NCBI GenBank assembly: GCA_008931825.1
Contig: QXVZ01000115.1
Coordinates: forward strand, 1-24,428
DNA from: Phallusia fumigata
Taxonomy: Eukaryota; Chordata; Ascidiacea; Phlebobranchia; Ascidiidae
Direction: 5' to 3'
DNA: 24,428 nucleotides
Shown here: positions 16,199 through 24,428 of the stretch, piece by piece
How the letters are laid out: each line of letters opens with the position of its first letter
How positions within the stretch are numbered: the first letter of the stretch is position 1
Notes under the pieces: model-generated
What the model saw: the letters and a program-made list of their open reading frames with translations, nothing else
Database searches by the model: none
What the model was told of the DNA's origin: nothing
Translations under genes and position numbers: made by a program

Positions 16199-16805
16199 TT
16201 AAACATCCGAGGTAGATGAATTCAATAGTCTGGTAATGCTGTCTCGCGATACACTGCGTTTTCGTGTGTCCATGTTATGAAGAGAGTTGCTTTTGTGTTT
16301 TAGTGTACTCCGTAAGCACCTAGTTGCTAAATGAGGGGACGCGGACTCTGCCGGAGCACCGACGCTTAGTCTTCGTTTTAGCGAACGTCGTTTTGTGCAG
16401 GGCGACAGTCGCAGAGAGAGCCCGGAGTCAGTGTTTTCATTTGCCGTACGATGTTCAGGCGTCTTCTGTCCGTTTTTCGACAACTTTCGTGGACTCGTGC
16501 GTCGGGGTGTAACTGCTGGGATCGCGGAAGTAGTTTCCCCGACAAGTTTGCGAGGTGACATAGAAGCCCTTGTTCTTGAAAGTCTTTGGCGTTGCGCAAG
16601 CGGCGATTTTTGGGGACTTAACGACCGGCGACGTGCTCGCGGGATCTTCGTGTTGTTTAGGGTTGGTGAGCTGCACGTCGCACCTGGCTGGTTGGTCGGT
16701 TTTAACCGCGGTATGGGTATATTTGGCGAGTGTTTTTTCACTTGTGTGGATACTCTGATACTTGGCTTTTCTTGTGCCACAATGAGACAGGCTCGTTTAA
16801 GGAAT
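16199..16805 (-). CDS. DBF4: DBF4 terminal exon (basic, Ser/Thr-Pro-rich tail)
   Basis: A single 607-nt exon encodes the last 201 residues. It is rich in Arg, Lys, Ser and Pro, with Ser-Pro or Thr-Pro at about ten places (for example LSPQKSPL, MSPRK and VTPRRTSPRK), typical of CDK-regulated disordered tails. It is CpG-rich, unlike the other nine DBF4 exons. Long frames on the opposite strand here are shadows of this composition. Confidence 0.88.
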
Positions 16806-19116
16806 CTTAAACAACAGGTATGTGTTAGAGACGTTTTTTGGCATAAGCACAAAAGGTAATGTCACGAGACCTCTTTGCAAATAACTTACGATTTGAGATG
16901 TAATTCGTTATTTGATATATAATGGTCCAGCTTTTGATAATTGCTTCCCAACTCCCCATAGCTTTTGTGTTCTACACTTCGGCAATGCTAAAGAATTAAT
17001 GAAAACGCCNGGCTGTTTTAACCGCGGTATGGGTATATTTGGCGAGTGTTTTTTTACTTGTGTGGATACTCTGATACTTGGCTTTTCTTGTGCCACAATA
17101 AGACAGGCTTGTTTAAGGAATCTTAAACAACAGGTATGTGTTAGAGACGTTTTATGGCATAAGCACAAAAGGTAATGTCACTGAGAAGAGACCTCTTTGT
17201 AAACAACTTACGATTTGAGATGTAATTCGTTATTTGATATATAATGGTCCAGCTTTTGATAATTGCTTCCCAACTCCCCATAGCTTTTGTGTTCTACACT
17301 TCGGCAATGCTAAAGAATTAATGAAAACGCCATTTAGTAGTAAAGAAATCAATGTCATCGAAGTAGTAAAGAAATCAATGTCAATTAGTTTGTAGATGAA
17401 AATTTCCTTACTTTTGATTCACTAAGATAGGAACATTGACAGCACTCACAAAAACCTTTTTGATCAACATCTTTTTTCTTTTGTGATTTTCTACAAAAGT
17501 AGGAAAATTACAATAACGAAACAGGGCAAAAAAGAAATAATATTCAACTTACAGTTTGCTCAATAGGCAAGTAAACTGGTAATTGGATTAACTTACTTTG
17601 AAACAGGTGAAGCTGAAGGATTCACAAATGGACAATAATTTTTTGATCCATCAAAATCGAGATATGTTAAACCATCCATCTCATCATATATTGGCTTGCT
17701 TTAAAACACACATGAAAGTTAAATTATTTGACCAATTCTATTTAAAAAAAAAAGGTACAGACTGTTTAAAATCTTCAATTTTGATGCATGGCTCTCGTAG
17801 AACAATTTCAGTTGGTCTTGTTGGGGGTTTGATATCTAAACACAAAAAAGCTTACATGAGTTTACAATATAAAGTTGATGTAAATGTCACAAAAATCAAG
17901 AGGACATATTCACACATATTAAAAATGGTTAATAATAAATTTCACACATGATTTTTTAGTTTTACCCACCTGGCTTCAAATGTTTTTCAGCTTTCTTTGA
18001 GAGCCAATCCCAAACCTCTAAAACAAAAACAATAAAAATGATTCATTTTAAATGTTAGGAATACCAAATTTCCTCAAAAACAATTTAAAAAAAATTTAAT
18101 ACACAAATCTAACCTTTAACATAACGAATTTTTATGCCAAGTTTTCGTGCAGTGTCTATTAAACTTGTTGATGATCCTCTTGTTGACCTTGCTTTGCTGG
18201 CAATTTTTTTCCACCGCATTGACTAAAAAGTACCAATTAGATGATATGAATGGCAAAAAAAATAACATGAAACAAATATACCTATAGCATCTGAAGTAGT
18301 TTTTTTAACAATCAAGGTACTGAATAGTTTATTTTTTAATGGGATAACCAAAAGTAAAAAATGTAACATACTGATGCTGGTTTGTGTTCTAAAACACGAG
18401 GTGATGGAACGCTTGTGTTAAATGGACTGCAAATGGCCGATGGTGAGGGCTGTTCAGCTACAAACAGACAGAGCATTACGACATACAATATTACAATAAT
18501 TGGAACACACTTATCAAAAATATACTGGCCCAAATAGTTCTTAAAAATTACATGCTTTATTATCATGTTTCAGCAATTACACTGATGATGGCATGAGTTA
18601 TCATCGAAACATTTGATAAATAAAGCATGTCACTTTTATGAACCATTTGGGTCAGTATATTTTTGATAAGCGTTATGAACAGATTCATGTTTAGTGTTCC
18701 AATTGGAATACAGTTCTAACAATATATCAACATAAAAGGTGGTTTATAAATTAGTTATTTTTTTGAGGGGGGCTAGAGTAAATAATAAATTACATTTTTG
18801 TGGAGCTGTAAAATACTCCTCATTTGTCAAGGCAAAGTTTATGTTTCCATCCAGAAAATCTTCCACAACCTAAGCAATACAAAAATGTAACTTTGGTTAA
18901 GTTTCGGCCAAAATGAACTTTCTTCTGTCATTATGAATAGTCCATTAAATCGAAATACAAATAAAGGTATCAATGAACATGTATAAAGGTACAAACCCCT
19001 CCGAGTAACAACAAGTTTTGCTTTAGTTTGTTAGCTAATCCCTTTTCCACTTTTGGATCAATGAAAAAGCGCTTTCCTGCCAATGGCAAACGACTCAAGT
19101 TCGTTTCTTCCGCCAT
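16199..19116 (-). CDS. DBF4: DBF4 homologue, regulatory subunit of CDC7 kinase (DDK), ten exons, complete
   Basis: DBF4 binds and activates CDC7 in the nucleus, so that DDK can phosphorylate MCM and fire replication origins. Exons: 19116-18997, 18869-18794, 18457-18372, 18222-18114, 18017-17970, 17835-17759, 17694-17597, 17490-17412, 17309-17212 and 16805-16199; all phases agree, giving 465 residues. Residues 9-60 form the BRCT-like motif N (PLAGKRFFIDPK, then LLLLGG joined to VVEDFL). Residues about 95-146 match the region after it (LGIKIRYVKEVWDWL). Motif M follows near residues 155-180 (LREPCIKIEDF). The DBF4-type zinc finger at 219-238 is C-x2-C-x9-H-x5-H, the same spacing as human DBF4; its two Cys and two His lie in separate exons. 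The last exon is basic with about ten Ser/Thr-Pro sites. ATG 19114-19116 was chosen because it directly precedes the conserved motif. It is shorter than human DBF4 (about 670). One exon boundary region is duplicated around the N at 17010. Confidence 0.93.
16700..17009. repeat. DBF4 exon 9/10 region, duplicated block copy 1
   Basis: About 310 bp repeated at 17016-17331 with several substitutions and one indel of several bases in the intron. It contains a complete DBF4 exon 9 (16890-16987) and the start of exon 10, separated by an 84-nt intron. It ends at the N at 17010. I read it as the unmerged overlap of two allelic contigs. Confidence 0.85.
17010..17010. other. Assembly gap (single N)
   Basis: Join between the two allelic copies of the DBF4 exon 9/10 region. 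Confidence 0.95.
17016..17331. repeat. DBF4 exon 9/10 region, duplicated block copy 2
   Basis: Contains exon 9 (17212-17309) and the first part of exon 10 (starting at 17121 and cut off by the N), with a 90-nt intron. Within exon 10 this allele reads Gln where copy 1 reads Arg (FLKQACLIV against FLKRACLIV). The truncated exon 10 here is not a pseudogene; its continuation is the other contig. Confidence 0.85.
17336..17383. repeat. Tandem duplication of 26 bp in DBF4 intron 8
   Basis: The unit AGTAGTAAAGAAATCAATGT plus six bases occurs at 17336-17361. Its first 22 bases repeat without change at 17362-17383. It makes up nearly half of the 102-nt intron. Such units can vary in copy number. Confidence 0.8.
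18499..18703. mobile_element. Foldback (long inverted repeat) element in DBF4 intron 2
   Basis: The left arm 18510-18562 and right arm 18615-18670 are about 50-bp imperfect inverted repeats; each arm's outer end is CTTATCAAAAATATACTG or its near complement. Ten further bases, ATTGGAACAC (18499-18508) and GTGTTCCAAT (18694-18703), are a perfect inverted pair, but the right flank has about 24 extra bases between. The central loop holds a second hairpin: GATGATGGC, loop ATGA, GTTATCATC, nine pairs with two G-T wobbles. No open frame. It is MITE-like; the family is not identified and I see no clear target-site duplication. Confidence 0.7.
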
Positions 19117-19866
19117 TAGCGTTTGTAAAGATATGTCTAAAGCTTTGTATTGTGAAAACTTAGCTTCATTTCCAGCAAAAGCAAAAAACTGACAGTACAA
19201 CGTCCCCTTTCCGTACTCTTGTAATGTTCTTGCTTACAGTGATTTGAATGGTTCACTGAACACAATTAGTGCATGCTTAAGTAAGTACATCAACACAGAC
19301 ATCATACTTTTTATTGTTAAAAACCTGAACCGCGGGAAATGTTACAATTTTATGCTATGTTTTGCAAATAAACTTGTTTGGCAAGGACTGTTATTTTGTT
19401 TTGTGGCATTGTGCGCATAGTAGTATAAAAACGTTTTTAACTAAAGTAAACCAAACAAACGCACGTGGGTATAGTTCCTCAATAAAATACCAAAGCGTGT
19501 TTTAGATTCATGTAATTCCAAAATGATAGGTGGAAAGATGGGTTATTCGCCTGACAATTTTGACAAAATACAAGAAAAACGTGGGGTTGCTCGAAACTGG
19601 AACATACAAACTAGTCTTGGGGCCTGTCATGTCGCGAGTATTGGCGGTTGAAACATACGGTACACTTATAGTGAGTCCGCCGTCGTACTCGTTCCTGGTT
19701 TATTGCAAAGTTGGTGACTTCATTTTGATTTAACTCAACCCATTGAGTTTCACTTGATTGGAGTAATGCCCCTCTGACGTCTAACCAATGTTACAAAAAT
19801 TCCTGTATGTTGTACTATGAGCAGTCATGTAGGGAATCATTGCAAGTTGTTACAGTTTAGAACATA
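19117..19866. promoter_or_regulatory. Shared DBF4/EXOSC2 upstream region (candidate bidirectional promoter)
   Basis: The 750 bp between two divergently transcribed genes must hold both 5' untranslated regions and start sites. CpG is frequent between about 19000 and 19700 and falls off on both sides. No TATA box is placed convincingly for either gene. Short frames here are not conserved proteins. Confidence 0.6.
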
Positions 19867-22091
19867 ATGTCAAGTAATGCTATTGTTATAAAAGCTCCAT
19901 CCAAAAGAAGATGTAATCCTATCTATGAACATGCCAGTGAAGTGTTTTTAGTAACACCTGGAGATGTCATTACTGAAGATGCTGACTACATGAGAGGACA
20001 TGGTAATTACCAATATCCAAGAAATATTTTTACAATGTATTAACTTACTGACCAAAATTGAGACCATTATATTTTGAAATTAAAATTTGTTTTAGTGTAA
20101 AGATACAACACAATCCTTGCATGTGCTTTGGCCTGCGAATTGTAACACAAACAGTTGTTTTCATATTGTAAAGAAACAGCACATTGTTGTATAACAAAGG
20201 GGTGTTTACAATTACATTTATTTAGAGGCTTGCTTAGTACTTACTTATTGCTTTATTAACATCCCTAAATAAACCAACAGCTTGTAATGGGTCACCACAA
20301 AATAAAGTTGGACTACAATGATCTAAAACATTGGCTTTAGCTCTTAATTACAGGCACAACATCTTTGTTATTTTTTAACAGGAACGTACACCAATGCTGG
20401 AGATGAAGATAATAAGCTTTATGCATCTGTTGCTGGTGTTGTAGAACGTATTAACAAGCTTGTCTGTGTTAAAGCCCTAAAAACACGATACAATGGGGAA
20501 GTTGGAGATGTTGTTGTTGGTCGCATTAAGGAAGTTCAACAAAAAAGATGGAAGGTTTTATTTGATTGTTAAATGTTTATTTTCAATTTCTGGTAAGACA
20601 ATCAGAAACTTTGAAGTTTATGGTAGTTGCTAAATTGCTTGACGTGAAGCATCCCTATTAAAGTGGTTAAAAACAGTCTGAAACTTTCAGCTGTGTAAAA
20701 AAAATTAAAAGCTGGACAACCTAAACTTGCCAGGACTTACCCTAGTAGGCAGGTTATATTGCTTTACAGGCTGACTGTTACTTGATGTTGGCATATTTTG
20801 TTTGCTCTAGGTAGAGACTAATTCTAGATTGGACTCAACCCTTCAAATATCTTCTGTTAACCTTCCTGGGGGTGAACTAAGAAGACGATCCGCCGCAGAT
20901 GAATTAACAATGCGGGAATATTTGAAAGAGGGAGATTTGATAAGTGCTGAAGTTCAACAGGTAAAGCTTCATTTGGTTGGATATAAATATAGTGCAATCT
21001 ATTAGAAGCAACTCTTAGAGCACAGCTTTAGTTAATAGTACTAATAGAGCAGTGTTTTTCAACCCTTGGTATGCGGACTACCAGTGGTACGTGGTGAGGG
21101 TGCATTACCTACTAGTGGTGCACGACCAAGAAAAGGTTGGGAACCACTGTACTAGACCATGTCAGCAACCTAAAGCCTGGGGAAAGCAGCCTCTTTTACA
21201 AATTGCCTAGTTTTTTTGTCTAATTTTATACTTTATGGGTGGGAACAAATTAACCTGCACAAATCTTGGTTTTGGCCCATGGCGTTGGAGGTGGCCTACC
21301 TCCTACTATACCAAAAACCAACAGCCTGAAAGGTCAGTTTTTATTCTTAGATGTATAGGACCATGGAATTTATTTTGTCACCCTATGTTACCGAAAGCAA
21401 ACTGTTTTGTAAGCCACTTTTTCCAGGTTCACAATGATGGAATGTTGTCTTTGCACACCAGAAGTCTACGGTATGGTAAACTTGGCCAAGGGTGCTGTGT
21501 TGTGGTGTCACCTTCTTTGATAAAACGCAGGAAAAACCACATCCACAACTTGCCTTGTGGTGCCACAATCATATTAGCCAACAATGGATATGTATGGATT
21601 TCTGTGACATTTGGTGATTCATGCAATCAAGGTAGATTATTTCATTGGTATGTGTTCAGTTTACAAAAAACAAGTTTTGAAAAAGTACAGGGTACAAATG
21701 TCTTACTTGGTGATAAAACATGATGCCAAGTTTATTTTAACTTTTAACACTAGGTAACATAAATTGTGTACAAAACATTTTAAAGGTGATGGTGGGTTTA
21801 ATGTAAACAAAGAACCTGTGTCATTGGAAGAGCGGGAAGTTGTGTGCAGAATAAGAAACTGCATTAAATGTTTGGCCAAATCATCAGTGATGTTATATGA
21901 CACAAGTGTGCTGTACGCATATGAAAGCTCGCTGCAATACCAGGTTTGTGTAAGCATTGTCGTTTTATCTGGTCACATGTAAATATATGCATCTCTTCCA
22001 GGTCAAAGAAATTATGTCTGATAAAGTATCACTTGAAATTGTCAATGAAACCATATCACTACTTGAAAGAGAAAAGACTGGAGATGGTTAA
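19867..22091 (+). CDS. EXOSC2: EXOSC2 (Rrp4), RNA exosome cap subunit, six exons, complete
   Basis: Rrp4 is one of three S1/KH cap proteins on the exosome ring that guide RNA into the 3'-to-5' decay and processing complex, in nucleus and cytoplasm. Exons: 19867-20002, 20382-20554, 20811-20960, 21427-21631, 21786-21943 and 22002-22091. All phases agree, giving 303 residues; human EXOSC2 has 293. Matches in order: N-terminal domain (LVTPGDVI, MRGHGTY), S1 domain (VVVGRIKEVQQKRWKV, NLPGGELRRRS, EGDLISAEVQ), then HTRSLRYGKLGQG, SPSLIKRRK, NLPCGA, and the Rrp4-type KH motif ANNGYVWI near residues 204-211, and the tail VMLYDTSVLYAYE. The start ATG precedes MSSNAIVIK, the only in-frame Met before the conserved region. 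The exon 2 donor is GTTTTA, weaker than consensus. Intron 3 carries a small hAT element, and intron 5 is only 58 nt. Confidence 0.96.
21050..21149. mobile_element. Short hAT-type MITE in EXOSC2 intron 3, 100 bp
   Basis: The left end CAGTGTTTTTCAACC and right end GGTTGGGAACCACTG form terminal inverted repeats of the widespread CAGTGGTT-CAACC hAT type. The flanks taatagag and tactagac agree at 6 of 8 positions, fitting a decayed 8-bp target-site duplication. The interior is almost entirely self-complementary and has no coding capacity. Confidence 0.75.
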
Positions 22092-22780
22092 ATGCAGTCA
22101 TTTAAGGAATTGCTGTTGTTTTAGGGTACAAAATACAATCCATTTTGTGTAACAAGTTAAATTGAGTTGTTCTGGTGGTCTAACTTTAATCAGCAGTAAA
22201 AACACTCTCCTGATACAAAGATTTAAATTGAGAAGTGATTTTTGTTGTAAAACAGTGTAGTCATGGTCTCCAAACTTTATGACAACTATTAGCATGACAT
22301 TACAGCCCACTCAAAAACATAAAACACTGGAGATGATTCATGCATGTTAAACGGACCCAAATTTTCTGTAGTTGGTCTTTATTTATCGGTAATCACTTTA
22401 CAATACATGGCATTTAGTTGTTGCAGTGTGCACAAAACATAGCAGTTTTATTAGTTGTGTAGGTTCATGCTTGTAACACTATCTCCTGCACATATATTTA
22501 ACATACCACAACACTAGTTCCAGGAAGGAAGTGAGTCACAGACATGGCAGACGTGCGCTTTAAATCCCGAAGAATTAACTAAAGAGGTTCATTACACATA
22601 AATCCATAAAATAATGACATGATTAGGACTGAAACAAATGTTCATCAAAGTTTTGGTGAATACAGTGTAGGATTTAGAAGAGCTTGCCCTGTGCATAATT
22701 AAAAACTTCACTGCTTAATAGGCTAAATCTTGAATACAGGCAATTGCTGAAAACTATACAATAATGCACTTAATATGAAG
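22092..22780. other. Shared 3' region of EXOSC2 and the RhoGDI gene
   Basis: The two genes converge here, so both 3' untranslated regions fall in 690 bp. A minus-strand AATAAA at 22378-22383 could serve the RhoGDI transcript, about 400 nt past its stop. I see no canonical AATAAA on the plus strand soon after the EXOSC2 stop. No other gene is visible. Confidence 0.5.
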
Positions 22781-23814
22781 TTACTTCCAGTTTTTGGCAA
22801 TAGTCATAGCCCAATTCCATTCCAAATAAATGTTTTTGTCATCATCTGAAAATTTGCTGTTAATGTTGTAGGCTCCTCTTGCCAACATGCCACTTGGTGC
22901 TTCTTCAGCAGGAGCCAAATAATCCTGTTCCTCGGTTTTTGGACCATAGCTTCCAACCATATGAGCTGCTTTGTCAACTTTACACAAAAATAATGTTGTT
23001 GTTTTTCTGTTTATTTCATGCGACCACTGAAAATACATACCTTTTATACCTTTCCTTGTAACTACATTAAAAAATTTCAAACCAGCAACTATTTCACGCT
23101 GCACCTAAACACAACAATAATAATAATTAGTATTTAAGAAAAACTCAAAAAGCACAATTATCTCATTTAATAAACTACAAAATTTGATTACACTTTCAAG
23201 TTTGTGATACGTACTCGAAATACAACTTTGAGTCTGTAGCTCACACCTTCCTTTATCACTACTGGATTGCTTTTTAGCTGGGAAATATCACCTGCAAAAT
23301 ACAAATTTCCAAAAACAGATTTAGTCAACACTACATTTATGGAGTCATTCTGTTTTTTGGGGAAAACGTTTACTTTGACATAAATATAACAGCCTCTGTT
23401 GAGGTTACAGGAAAAATCGTTGTCTGTTGGGGTTACAGGAAATGCTTATAACAACGCTACTAGTTCTGGTGTACATTATTATTAAATTTCCCTTTTTGTA
23501 TACTTGAATAAATGAATTTGCCTGGTGCGACAGCATACAAAAGACACAAAAATTAAAACAGCAGCTTTCAACATCGTCAAAAGTAGATAGCCATACATTC
23601 AGCAGTCAAAGAGAATTTAGCACTATGATATGTTGTGAGCTGACTGAAATAATTATATGTTTATTGCAGCAATTTTTATGACAGTAACATACATACAAGG
23701 ATATTCACATGAAACAGGTCCTACCTGTGAGGTCAATATCTATATCATCTCTTCCAGCTACAAGAATTTTCAAGCGTTTTACTAAAACGTTCTTCCCTCC
23801 TTCATCAAGAACAT
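22781..23814 (-). CDS. ARHGDIA: Rho GDP-dissociation inhibitor (RhoGDI), last four exons; N-terminus outside window
   Basis: RhoGDI extracts prenylated Rho, Rac and Cdc42 from membranes and holds them inactive in the cytosol. Exons: 23814-23725, 23291-23215, 23104-23041 and 22977-22781, joined in phase, about 141 residues ending at TAA 22781-22783. They cover the immunoglobulin-like beta-sandwich that buries the prenyl group: KNVLVKRLKILVAGRDDIDI, DLTGDI, VIKEGVSYRLKVVFR, VQREIVAGLKF, HMVGSYGPKTEE, EEAPSGMLARGAYNI, KFSDDDK and LEWNWAMTIAKNWK, all matching vertebrate ARHGDIA in order. About 60 N-terminal residues (the switch-binding arm) are missing and should lie beyond 24428; I found no matching exon between 23815 and the end. 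Which vertebrate paralogue (ARHGDIA, B or G) is nearest cannot be told; one ancestral gene is likely. The third intron is only 63 nt. Confidence 0.95.
23395..23442. repeat. Short tandem repeat in a RhoGDI intron
   Basis: The 20-base unit TCTGTTGAGGTTACAGGAAA at 23395-23414 recurs at 23423-23442 with one substitution, a period of 28. It lies in the intron between the exons at 23215-23291 and 23725-23814. No function is visible. Confidence 0.7.
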
Positions 23815-24428
23815 CTAAAAACAAAACACATATTTACTGGTATTTTGAAAAGGTTTTTTTTTTAACTTGTTCAACTATTTGATTTACACAAGTTTAAAAT
23901 ACTCTACTTTTAGCCACGTTATTAGTCCCAGTATCCAGTTTCATAGTCTATGTTATAAAACAGGCACACACAAGAGACTTTTTGGACCTTCTGTCTACAG
24001 GCTTAAAATTCAAAAACAATGTGCTCAAGGAACAGCAGAAAAGAATACAGCAAATTCAATGTATACATAAACCTTCGGGTGTTGTTCTACCTCGAATTTT
24101 TTAGTAACTGGAAAGTCAAACACAAATCAATATACTTCAGGTTTTAGGCTACATTTGCTACACATTTATGCTGTTGGGATATTTTAATTCACTTTTACAA
24201 AATTGTAGTCTAAAATGTTACAGATCAAATTACTTAATTAATTGCTGAAAAATGTATCAACAGTTTTATTTAACAAATTGGTGTATATCATTAAGTTAAA
24301 CAAATTACAGCTAATTTTCTAGATCATAGGTTAGGTTGTCCGTTGTACATAAACGTCAAACATTAGGAAATCATTAGCCATGTATCAAATGTTTCTTAAG
24401 AGTTACACACATTTTTCTCATGGTTTAA
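23815..24428. other. RhoGDI upstream intron, no exon seen
   Basis: AT-rich and CpG-poor like the rest of the RhoGDI gene. I looked for exons encoding the acidic N-terminal arm and found none. It is probably part of a large intron running off the window. Confidence 0.55.

Noticed and set aside
16395-16859. A 154-codon plus-strand open frame opposite the DBF4 last exon.
   Set aside because: It is fully antisense to a well-supported exon, has no recognisable domain, and is explained by the codon composition of the Arg/Ser-rich exon.
18582-18610. CTGATGA and GAAAC boxes resembling a hammerhead ribozyme core in the foldback element.
   Set aside because: The bases that should form stem II directly between the boxes do not pair, while GATGATGGC pairs with GTTATCATC across part of the core. 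Without stem II the hammerhead fold is not supported.
19530-19733. A 67-codon frame between DBF4 and EXOSC2.
   Set aside because: No recognisable sequence; it lies in the shared upstream region and fits chance.

Overview
The window looks like nuclear DNA of a deuterostome animal, most probably an ascidian tunicate of the Ciona type. Four gene families are recognisable by their vertebrate-like protein sequences. Genes are split into short exons with GT-AG introns, several only about 50 to 100 nt long. The DNA is AT-rich, and CpG-poor blocks that follow gene bodies alternate with CpG-rich blocks. Overlapping sequence copies differ by a few percent, as expected for a highly heterozygous species. 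The species call is an inference; I could not search a database.

The sequence is five contigs joined by single N characters at 9826, 10720, 14209 and 17010. Three joins carry duplicated sequence: 8836-9728 is repeated exactly at 9827-10719, 12933-14208 is repeated with polymorphisms at 14210-15486, and about 16700-17009 is repeated at 17016-17331. I read these as unmerged overlaps or allelic contigs, not real duplications, so exons inside them appear twice.

Layout. 1 to about 7690: CpG-rich sequence with no recognisable gene, holding a 236-bp non-autonomous hAT element, a diverged tandem repeat and a few scattered motifs. 7694-12679, minus strand: a plasma-membrane syntaxin of the STX1/2/3 class. 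Its first three exons and last exons are present and the middle exons are missing at the contig join. Two equal-length alternative exons (9012-9122 and 8852-8962) encode the SNARE motif after the zero layer. 13473-14070 (second copy 14749-15346), minus strand: an unrecognised putative coding locus. 16199-19116, minus strand: a complete ten-exon DBF4 homologue, the activating subunit of CDC7 kinase. 19867-22091, plus strand: a complete six-exon EXOSC2/Rrp4 exosome subunit, head to head with DBF4 across 750 bp. 22781-23814, minus strand: the last four exons of a Rho GDP-dissociation inhibitor, tail to tail with EXOSC2; its N-terminal exons lie beyond the window.

The genes have unrelated cellular jobs (vesicle fusion, replication initiation, RNA decay, Rho GTPase control), so this is an ordinary metazoan neighbourhood and not a functional cluster. 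The most interesting feature is the syntaxin exon pair. One version resembles vertebrate STX1/STX3B and the other STX2/STX3A, and the 49-nt gap between them looks too short to be spliced as an intron.
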